DNA from: Flavobacterium cupriresistens
Lineage (GTDB): Bacteria; Bacteroidota; Bacteroidia; Flavobacteriales; Flavobacteriaceae
Length of the DNA: 64,000 bases
Direction of reading: 5' to 3'
Assembly: GCF_020911925.1 (NCBI RefSeq)
Contig: NZ_CP087134.1
Span: 2,728,001 to 2,792,000 of the forward strand
Position 1 is the first letter of the stretch; each line of letters opens with the position of its first letter. The notes under the pieces were generated by a model. That model did no database searches, was not told the origin of the DNA, and saw nothing but the letters and a program-made list of their open reading frames with translations. Positions 57,713 through 64,000 of this stretch are shown in pieces. The translations under genes and the position numbers were made by a program.

Positions 57713-58876
57713 ATGATAAAAGCCTATTTTGATAAACTTCGCCATTCTCCTAAAGGATACAGACTGGCCAATACCGTATTTTTTTTCCTGTCCGGATTTG
57801 GATATTCTTCCTGGGCATCACGGATTCCACACATCAAAGCACAATTACATTTGACCGAGGCCCAATTTGGAGCTGTTTTATTTGCATTCCCGATTGGTTT
57901 AATGCTGACAATGCCCTTTACAGGAAAGCTGTTAAACAAATACAGCAGTCGTTACATCATGCTTTTAGGAGCGGTGATGTTTAACCTTGTATTGGCCTTG
58001 CCGGGTTTTGCCGCTTTTGTGTGGCAGCTAATTATTATACTTTTAGTTTTTGGAGCGTCACGGAATATTTTCAATTTATCGATTAATGCGCAAGCTCTTG
58101 AAGTGCAAAAACTGTATCCAAAATCAATTATGACGCGTTTTCATGCGGTTTGGAGCCTAGCCGGATTTGCCGGTGCGGGTTTGGGTTATGTAATGGTAAC
58201 GCAGCACATCGATCCATCTCAGCATTTGTTGGGTGTTAGTATTTTGATGCTGGCCGTTACAGCTTGTTTTTACCCGCTGAGTATTCATACAGAACCGGTT
58301 CCCGAGAAAAAGAAATTCTTTTCTATGCCGGAAAAAAACCTGATTAAGTTTGCCATGATTTGCTTCGTCTCCATGGCATGCGAAAACACCATGTACGACT
58401 GGAGCGGGATTTATTTCCAGAATATATTACATGCTTCTCCCAAATTAACCACCGCAGCATTTGTATTTTTTATGACTGCTGTTACCTTAGGACGTTTCTT
58501 GGGAGATTATGCTGTAACAAAATTCGGGATTAAGAATATCTTATTAAACAGCGGTGTTTTTATCACTGTGGGATTTTTAATCTGCTTTTTGTTACCTTAT
58601 ATTTATCCAACAATTTTTGGATATGTTTTAATCGGAGTAGGGGTTTCCTGCGTTGTGCCGTTGGTATTTAGTATCGCCGGAAGATCATCAAAATTAAGCA
58701 GCGGATCAGCCTTAACCTCAATATCAACAATAGGTTATCTCGGATTTCTACTTGTGCCGCCAATGGTTGGTTTTATCTCAGAATATCTAAGTATGAAATG
58801 GGCTTTTCTGATAATGGCCCTTCTAGGCGGACTTATGATTTTGATGGTTAATAAGATTGGAGAGGAAGAGGAGTAG
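57713..58876 (+). CDS. Major facilitator superfamily transporter
   Basis: A 387-residue protein with twelve predicted membrane helices, started at the ATG at 57713 (MIKAYFDKLRHSPKG); a GTG at 57698 is an alternative. Features are GYSSWASRIPHIKAQLHLTE at the first loop and the loop-2 motif GKLLNKYSSRY, as in the YbjJ-like MFS branch. The substrate cannot be told from sequence. Its position at the edge of the iron region might suggest siderophore or metabolite transport, but no sequence feature supports that. Divergent from the receptor gene. Confidence 0.88.
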   Translation: MIKAYFDKLRHSPKGYRLANTVFFFLSGFGYSSWASRIPHIKAQLHLTEAQFGAVLFAFPIGLMLTMPFTGKLLNKYSSRYIMLLGAVMFNLVLALPGFAAFVWQLIIILLVFGASRNIFNLSINAQALEVQKLYPKSIMTRFHAVWSLAGFAGAGLGYVMVTQHIDPSQHLLGVSILMLAVTACFYPLSIHTEPVPEKKKFFSMPEKNLIKFAMICFVSMACENTMYDWSGIYFQNILHASPKLTTAAFVFFMTAVTLGRFLGDYAVTKFGIKNILLNSGVFITVGFLICFLLPYIYPTIFGYVLIGVGVSCVVPLVFSIAGRSSKLSSGSALTSISTIGYLGFLLVPPMVGFISEYLSMKWAFLIMALLGGLMILMVNKIGEEEE

Positions 58877-58939
58877 AAGAGTAAAGTTGCTGAGGTACAA
58901 AGTTGCAACGACACAAAGACACAAAGTTTTCTTTCCCCA

Positions 58940-59011
58940 TATGTCAGGCTGAGCGAAGTCGAAGCCCCCCTTTTATCTAACAAGCCTTCGACTTCGCTCA
59001 GGTTGACACAT
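58940..59011. repeat. Palindromic repeat with GAGCGAAGTCGAAG core
   Basis: TGTCAGGCTGAGCGAAGTCGAAG on the left (58942-58964) is the near-exact inverted copy of the right arm (58986-59008), with a C-run in the loop. Repeats with this GCGAAGTCGAAG word are, from memory, common in many flavobacterial genomes. It lies between the MFS gene and the converging lipoprotein gene and has no coding role. Confidence 0.75.
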
Positions 59012-59043
59012 GGTACAGAAAAAAAATTTCACAAAAAAAAGAG

Positions 59044-59520
59044 CTACTTCTTAGTCATAATAAACCTTTCCGTAGTCAATTTCCCTTGTAGTTTCCCGGA
59101 AATCTCGGCTGTCATAGTATTATTGGCTCCTTTGGTATAAGTAATTTTTTGAGGATAATCGTGTTTTGGATTCTCAAAAACCAATTGTTTATCGTTTGAA
59201 ATTGTAGAAGGAAATGAAACCGCTTTACCATCATTTTGCCCTTTTACGGTTGCTTTGTACGTTAAGGTTTCGCCTAATTGTGCCAAAACGATGCTTTCAA
59301 AATGGATAGTATCTTTTCCTTTTATAAAATACGATGCAGCGCTAAAAGTGCTGTCGTTTAGTTTTTGCCAGTTTTCGGTAAGTACACCATCCGGATTTTT
59401 ATTCTCCCAATTTCCGATAAGCCAGTCGGCTACTTTGATTTTGTCTTTTTCTACAGTTGCTTTTTTCTGGCAGGAAACAGAGGCTAGAACAAGCGCTAAA
59501 AGAGTAATTTTCTGAAACAT
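59044..59520 (-). CDS. Small lipoprotein, DUF6265-like
   Basis: A 158-residue protein whose signal sequence ends ASVSC followed by QKK, a plausible lipoprotein cleavage site. The mature domain begins VADWLIGNWENKNPDGVLTENW, then ...AASYFIKGKDTIHFESIV and FENPKHDYPQKITY, a calycin-like beta-barrel pattern I associate with DUF6265. Function is not known. Transcribed alone, facing the MFS gene. Confidence 0.75.
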   Translation of the reverse strand: MFQKITLLALVLASVSCQKKATVEKDKIKVADWLIGNWENKNPDGVLTENWQKLNDSTFSAASYFIKGKDTIHFESIVLAQLGETLTYKATVKGQNDGKAVSFPSTISNDKQLVFENPKHDYPQKITYTKGANNTMTAEISGKLQGKLTTERFIMTKK

Positions 59521-59618
59521 ATTTAGAGATATTTAGTGTTAGATTAATGAGCTAAGTTAGTAAAAAAAAGGTTGCTGCGAATTGCATAATTTTACACGAA
59601 TTAATCATGAAAAAGAAT

Positions 59619-59731
59619 GCCACAGATTACAGGATTAAAATGATTTTACCCGCAACAGCATAGAAACAATTTGTGAAAATTAGTGTAATTCGCGGCAAAA
59701 AGAAATCACTTTAATCCTTCTAATCTGTGGC
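59619..59731. repeat. 113-nt palindrome-ended repeat, copy 1
   Basis: The element starts GCCACAGATTA and ends TAATCTGTGGC. The outer 28-29 bases at each end are inverted copies (GCCACAGATTA..GGATTAAA). The unit is non-coding and matches copy 2 at about 104 of 113 positions. This is MITE-like in form, with no transposase nearby. Confidence 0.8.
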
Positions 59732-59836
59732 AAAAATATTTTCTAGTTTGGAGTTAGATCAATGCAAACAAGATGTTGCCACGAATTACACGAATTTCCA
59801 CGAATTAAATTTTAAAATTATTGGTGGATAAATAGT

Positions 59837-59949
59837 GCCACAGATTACAGGATTAAAATGATTTTCCCCGCAACAGCAAAGAAACAATTCGTGAAAATTA
59901 GTGTAATTAGTGTTGAAAAGAAATCACTTTAATCTTTCTAATCTGTGGC
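59837..59949. repeat. 113-nt palindrome-ended repeat, copy 2
   Basis: Same length and direction as copy 1, with about nine substitutions, five of them clustered near the centre (TCGCGGCA versus TAGTGTTG). It ends 18 bases before the stop end of the topoisomerase gene and could act as its transcript end. Confidence 0.8.
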
Positions 59950-59967
59950 AAAAAAATACTATTTGTA

Positions 59968-62271
59968 TTAAACGCTTTCAGACAAAATAGAATAAACCAA
60001 TTCTCTAGTTGGTTTATTGTCTCCGAGTTTGATTCTGACATCATCAAAAGTCACTTTAAAATCACAACCCAATTTATAGTCACCACAACCATAAGCGGTT
60101 TTTCCTTTTAGAATTGTCCCTTTTTTACATTTTGGACACGTCAAAGAATCTGCTGTGGTCTCTGATGTCGGCTTTGATGGTGTTTTCTTTGGTTCTAATT
60201 TGAGTTTGAAGTTCTCTTCAAAACGAATTAAACCCTCAACCGTTCCCGAATCATCTTTAAAACCTTTTATGTTTACCGTTGAGCCTTTTTGAAGCAATCT
60301 CAAATATTGGCTTTCGGTTATTTTTTTTCCGGCAAAAACATTAGGTAATACAAAATCACAACCCGATTTGTATTCACTGCATCCAAAAGCCGTTTTTCCT
60401 TTTATAAGTGTCGCTTTTTTACACTTTGGACAAACTTCTGCGGCAATTCCGGCAGCTTTCTTTTTTTCTACTTTAGCAACTGGTTTGGGAACATTGGCGA
60501 CATGCGAGATATTAGCATGTTTGGTTTCACTTCGGACTTCATAAACCAAAGCTTCCACCATACGTTTCATGTTTCTAATAAAGGCGGCGGCGGTAAAAGT
60601 GCCTTTTTCGATATCTTTCAGTTGTTTTTCCCAGGAACCGGTAAGTTCAGCCGACTTTATCAACTCATTTTGAATGGTTTCTATAAGCTGAATCCCTGTT
60701 GGTGTTGGTAAAACCTGTTTTTTATTTCGAACAATGTATTGACGTTTAAAAAGCGTTTCAATAATATTTGCCCGCGTTGACGGACGACCAATACCATTTT
60801 CTTTCATCAACTCGCGTAAATCCTCATCATCGACTTGTTTTCCGGCGGTTTCCATGGCGCGCAGCAAAGTTGCTTCCGTAAACTGATTCGGTGGTTTGGT
60901 TTCTTTTTCCAGAAATGATGGTTCGTGTGGCCCTTTTTCACCCACAACAAAACTAGGTAACAAATCGGGTTCTTTTTCTTTACCGTTAGGATCTTCGAAA
61001 ACAATTTTCCATCCTTTTTTTAAGATTTCTTTTCCGGTAGTTCTAAAAGTTACCTCGGCGGCTTTTCCAATTACTGTGGTATTGGCAACCAAACAATCAT
61101 CATAAAACACTGCAATAAAACGCTTGGTAATAATATCATAGACCTGTTGCTGATTGTATTGCAAATTGCTTTGAATCCCTGTTGGAATAATCGCATGGTG
61201 ATCGGTTACTTTTTTATCATTAAAAACCTTAGGTGATTTTTTGATTTTCTTTTCTAAAACGGGCTGAGTTAGTGTCGCATAATCCGTTAGTTTCTGCAGT
61301 ATGCCTTGCACTTTCGGGTAAATGTCATTCGGTAAAAATGTCGTATCCACTCTGGGATAGGTGATTACTTTTTGTTCGTATAAGGTTTGGGCAATTTTCA
61401 GCGTTTCATCTGCCGAAAATCCAAACTTTGTATTGCAAAAAACCTGTAATCCTGTTAGGTCAAACAATTTGGGAGCGTATTCATTTCCGTTCTTTTTTTC
61501 AACAGAAACAATTTCAAATTCACTTTCTTTAACTTTATTCGCTAAATGTTCCCCATCTTCTTTTTTCAAAAAGCGACCTTCCTCATAGCTAAAAAGCACT
61601 TCTCGGTATAAAGTCTGAAGTTCCCAGTAGGGTTGAGGTTTAAAGTTTTCAATTTCTTTAAAACGATCTACAACCATTGCCAGTGTTGGGGTTTGCACAC
61701 GTCCAATAGACAAGACCTGTTTGTAACCACCATGTTTTACGGTATACAAACGGGTCGCATTCATACCTAATAACCAGTCACCAATGGCCCTGGAAAATCC
61801 GGCGTAGAATAAATTATCGTAGTTGGCTGATGGTTTTAAGTTCTCAAAACCTTCTTTTATGGCTTCGGTTGTTAGGGACGAAATCCATAAACGTTGTACT
61901 TCACCTTTATAATGAGCTTCATTCATCACCCAACGCTGAATGAGTTCTCCTTCTTGCCCGGCATCCCCGCAGTTGATCACTACTTCGGCTTTGTCAAATA
62001 AGGTTTTTATGATTTTAAACTGCTTCTGAATTCCCGTATTCTGTACCACTTTGGTTTCGAATTTTTCGGGAAGCATCGGAAGATTGTTCAAATCCCAGCT
62101 TTTCCAATGTGGTTTGTAGTCGTTGGGTTCTTTCAAGGTGCATAAATGCCCAAAGGTGTAGGTCACCGCATAACCATTGCCTTCGTAATAGCCATCGTGT
62201 TTGGTATTGGCACCCAAAACGGATGCTATTTCTCGTGCTACACTTGGTTTTTCAGCAATACAGACCTTCAT
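59968..62271 (-). CDS. topB: DNA topoisomerase III
   Basis: A 767-residue type IA topoisomerase. The TOPRIM domain opens MKVCIAEKPSVAREIASVLG and holds INCGDAGQEGELIQRWV, where the second Asp of the usual DxD is Gly, a variant also seen in other TopB proteins. The gate contains SIGRVQTPTLAMVVD and the catalytic Tyr in ITYPRVDTTFLPND. The tail has two four-Cys zinc ribbons (CPKCKKATLIKGKTAFGC and CPKCKKGTILKGKTAYGC) separated by an OB-like linker. It relaxes and decatenates single-stranded regions. Single gene; genomic context does not suggest a mobile element. Confidence 0.95.
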   Translation of the reverse strand: MKVCIAEKPSVAREIASVLGANTKHDGYYEGNGYAVTYTFGHLCTLKEPNDYKPHWKSWDLNNLPMLPEKFETKVVQNTGIQKQFKIIKTLFDKAEVVINCGDAGQEGELIQRWVMNEAHYKGEVQRLWISSLTTEAIKEGFENLKPSANYDNLFYAGFSRAIGDWLLGMNATRLYTVKHGGYKQVLSIGRVQTPTLAMVVDRFKEIENFKPQPYWELQTLYREVLFSYEEGRFLKKEDGEHLANKVKESEFEIVSVEKKNGNEYAPKLFDLTGLQVFCNTKFGFSADETLKIAQTLYEQKVITYPRVDTTFLPNDIYPKVQGILQKLTDYATLTQPVLEKKIKKSPKVFNDKKVTDHHAIIPTGIQSNLQYNQQQVYDIITKRFIAVFYDDCLVANTTVIGKAAEVTFRTTGKEILKKGWKIVFEDPNGKEKEPDLLPSFVVGEKGPHEPSFLEKETKPPNQFTEATLLRAMETAGKQVDDEDLRELMKENGIGRPSTRANIIETLFKRQYIVRNKKQVLPTPTGIQLIETIQNELIKSAELTGSWEKQLKDIEKGTFTAAAFIRNMKRMVEALVYEVRSETKHANISHVANVPKPVAKVEKKKAAGIAAEVCPKCKKATLIKGKTAFGCSEYKSGCDFVLPNVFAGKKITESQYLRLLQKGSTVNIKGFKDDSGTVEGLIRFEENFKLKLEPKKTPSKPTSETTADSLTCPKCKKGTILKGKTAYGCGDYKLGCDFKVTFDDVRIKLGDNKPTRELVYSILSESV

Positions 62272-62511
62272 TTTCTCCTTCTAATTTGAAGGGGTAAAAT
62301 TAGGGATTTAGAAATTGGTATTGAAGTTTTTTGCCACAAAGGGATAAAGGCACTAAGTTTTTTTGTTTTTTGGCATGTGAGGAGCTGGACTTTAAAGTAT
62401 TTATTGTTTTGCGTTAAAGAGACTTGGATACAAAGTTTTTTTTTCGAAGAGACACGCTAAGTTTCTCGTATTTGGGCTGCTTTTAGGTTGGTGTGAAAGT
62501 CATTTTTGCTT
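62272..62511. other. Intergenic region with short degenerate repeats
   Basis: This 240-base spacer holds loose direct repeats such as CACTAAGTTTTTTTG, ACAAAGTTTTTTTTTC and GCTAAGTTTCTCG. No gene, promoter or clear hairpin was found. Confidence 0.5.
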
Positions 62512-63675
62512 TTAATTTTCTCCTTTGAAAAAATCTAACATTGTTTTTAAGGCGTCTTTCGAATGCATTTTTTCACCGTTTTCAAGGGACTCTTGTATTG
62601 CTTTTGCGGCTCTTTTGCGCATATTTTTTTCATAAAAAGAGAGTGCTTCTTGCACATTTTCATGTTGATCAGAGGTTAAACATTCACTTAATTCCAACGC
62701 ATCCAGCATGGCCATATTGGCTCCTTCGCCTGCAAAGGGGGGCATAACATGGGCAGCGTCGCCAATTAAGGTGGCATTAGGCAAAGTTTTCCAAGTCTGA
62801 TCTAAGGGCATGTAATTAATAGGACGAGGGATATATGGTACACTGACATTTTGAAATAATTCATACCAAATGCTGCTCCATTCCGGATATTCTTTTTTAA
62901 ACCATTCCAGTATTTGTGTGTTGTTAGAAAAGTCCAATCCACTGTTTATTGACCAGTTTTCATCGGTTTTAAAACTGGCATAGAAACCAAGATTTCCGTC
63001 TCCTTTTTGTCCAAGTAATAGATTTTGGGAATCTCCAAAGGCCATTATTTTTCCGCCATTGAGTAAGGATGAAATATAAGGAGCCGTTTTTTGAGATTCG
63101 TAAATATTTCCTTCAAGCATTGTTATACCTGAATATAATGCTTTGATGTCGGTGATATAAGGTCGTATTTTTGAATTGGCGCCATCCGAACCAATTACAA
63201 TATCGGCATAAATTGATAAACCGTTTTTGAAATGCAATAGCCAGCCTTCATTTTGTTTTTCCATTGCCATAAAATGACTGTCCCAGACTACCGTTTCCGG
63301 TTGTAAAGATTCCAGCAATATTTTTCTTAATGAACCTCGGTCAATTTCAGGACGAAAATGTTCATCGCCAAAATCCTCCTGACCATTTGTTTCGTGGTCA
63401 CTGAAAAATATTTCAGCATGTTCGTTTACAATCAGTGTTTTGTCGGCACCGGGAAGAAAATTGGTTTTAAATTCGTTCAATAAACCGGCCTTTCTAATCG
63501 CTGCCAGTCCTGAATCGTCATGCAGATCCAGTGGTGATCCCTGCACTCGTGCTTCTTTATTAAAATCTCTTTCGTATACTTTTACATTTACGTTTTGCAA
63601 TTGTAAAAGTCTTGCCAATGTAAGTCCGCCAGGACCGCCGCCAATGATCGCGACTTGTTTATTTTGTAGTATCAT
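62512..63675 (-). CDS. TetX-like FAD-dependent monooxygenase
   Basis: A 387-residue flavoprotein. The FAD-binding GxGxxG motif is AIIGGGPGGLTLARLL at 9-24. VYERDFNKEARVQGSPLDLH follows, then the DG motif in VIGSDGANSKIR and the second FAD motif LIGDAAHVMPPFAGEGANMA. These segments match Tet(X), the tetracycline-inactivating monooxygenase, closely in order and spacing. The substrate side is less similar, so tetracycline activity cannot be claimed; many flavobacterial relatives act on other aromatic compounds. It lies 60 bases after an AraC regulator on the same strand, which may control it. Confidence 0.85.
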   Translation of the reverse strand: MILQNKQVAIIGGGPGGLTLARLLQLQNVNVKVYERDFNKEARVQGSPLDLHDDSGLAAIRKAGLLNEFKTNFLPGADKTLIVNEHAEIFFSDHETNGQEDFGDEHFRPEIDRGSLRKILLESLQPETVVWDSHFMAMEKQNEGWLLHFKNGLSIYADIVIGSDGANSKIRPYITDIKALYSGITMLEGNIYESQKTAPYISSLLNGGKIMAFGDSQNLLLGQKGDGNLGFYASFKTDENWSINSGLDFSNNTQILEWFKKEYPEWSSIWYELFQNVSVPYIPRPINYMPLDQTWKTLPNATLIGDAAHVMPPFAGEGANMAMLDALELSECLTSDQHENVQEALSFYEKNMRKRAAKAIQESLENGEKMHSKDALKTMLDFFKGEN

Positions 63676-63734
63676 TTTGTATCGTATTCCGTTAATTTTA
63701 TTCCGTTTGGCTTATCTGCCTCGGTCGGAACAAA

Positions 63735-64000
63735 ATTATTGCTGTTTCAGAACGGATAATAGTACAAATCGGTCATCTTTATTTTTTAATAATTCACTTG
63801 GCACTACACCTGAGAATTTTTTGATCTCTTTGATAAAGTGGGTTTGATCCGTGAAGTTTAATTCGGGGTAAAGTTTGCCTTGTGCAATATGCTCTAAGGA
63901 GGCTTTAAAACGTAAAATTTTGCAGAATGCGTTTAAAGAAAGTCCAAACTGTTTATTGAAATAGCGGTTGATTTCTCTGCTGCTCCAGGCTATTTTTTCA
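63735..64000 (-). CDS. AraC-family regulator, N-terminus cut by window edge
   Basis: The minus-strand frame runs from the right edge to a TAA at 63735. The visible 88 residues are the DNA-binding end: EKIAWSSREINRYFNKQFGL is a first helix-turn-helix and NFTDQTHFIKEIKKFSGVVP the second, the AraC signature. The tail is PSELLKNKDDRFVLLSVLKQQ. It is upstream of the TetX-like gene in the same direction and is a likely regulator of it. The sensing domain lies outside the window. Confidence 0.85.

Larger units (their letters stand above)
59521..59967. other. Intergenic region carrying two 113-nt repeats
   Basis: About 450 bases with no gene. It contains two copies of a 113-nt element (separate entries) and, between them, short words such as GCCACGAATTACACGAATTTCCACGAATT that repeat in direct order. 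No promoter or reading frame is convincing. Confidence 0.65.

Noticed and set aside
59619..59949. CRISPR array
   Set aside because: There are only two repeat units, each 113 nt with palindromic ends, and no regular short spacers or cas genes.
59968..62271. Topoisomerase III as sign of an integrative element
   Set aside because: TopB genes often mark conjugative elements in Bacteroidota, but no relaxase, tra gene, integrase or att-like repeat is present here.
63440..63847. Plus-strand open frame of 135 codons
   Set aside because: It overlaps the start of the TetX-like gene and the end of the AraC gene on the other strand, both with strong family motifs.

Overview
This window is about 64 kb of low-GC, densely coding chromosome from a member of the Bacteroidota, most likely Flavobacterium or a close relative. 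The assignment rests on several features. There is a type IX secretion (T9SS) cargo with a gliding-motility C-terminal domain beside PorP/SprF and OmpA-type proteins. Many TonB-dependent receptors carry carboxypeptidase-regulatory N-terminal domains. SecD and SecF are fused. Promoters have the Bacteroidota form (TTG, about 20 nt, TAnnTTTG). Intergenic palindromes of a type I associate with flavobacteria are frequent. I saw no rRNA, tRNA, CRISPR array, transposase or prophage gene.

Left part (1-10.8 kb): a cut-off family 2 glycosyltransferase and a methyltransferase, an FtsE-type ATPase, then an envelope group (a 1004-residue TPR protein, a PhzF-family isomerase, an outer-membrane barrel without an evident plug), a GreA-like protein and an unknown exported protein. 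From 11 to 24.7 kb come two tandem asparagine synthetases, a secreted M16 peptidase, gyrB, mdh, secDF and a PagL-like outer-membrane protein. The second synthetase has lost the catalytic Cys and two glutamine-binding residues of its glutaminase domain; this is the most distinctive protein-level observation here. From 24.9 to 30.2 kb, on the minus strand, are lgt, yidD, cysS, a broken four-helix-bundle gene, folE and an aminotransferase.

Middle (30.3-43 kb): a two-domain aspartyl-protease-like protein with a PDZ domain; a T9SS module of secreted adhesin-like protein, PorP/SprF and OmpA; two small exported proteins; valS; and an APC permease.

Right part (43-58.9 kb): an iron/siderophore uptake region with four TonB-dependent receptors, a DUF4198 protein, a Fes-like esterase, a PepSY membrane protein, an AraC/PchR-type regulator and an MFS transporter. 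No siderophore biosynthesis genes are visible, so uptake of foreign siderophores is likely. The end (59-64 kb) holds a small lipoprotein, a pair of 113-nt palindrome-ended repeats, topoisomerase III, a TetX-like flavin monooxygenase and the C-terminal part of an AraC regulator.

Most of the window is core genome. I did not find an obviously new multi-gene system. The best leads are the degenerate asparagine synthetase paralogue next to an intact one, the self-contained T9SS cargo module, the regulator-centred iron locus and the intergenic repeats.
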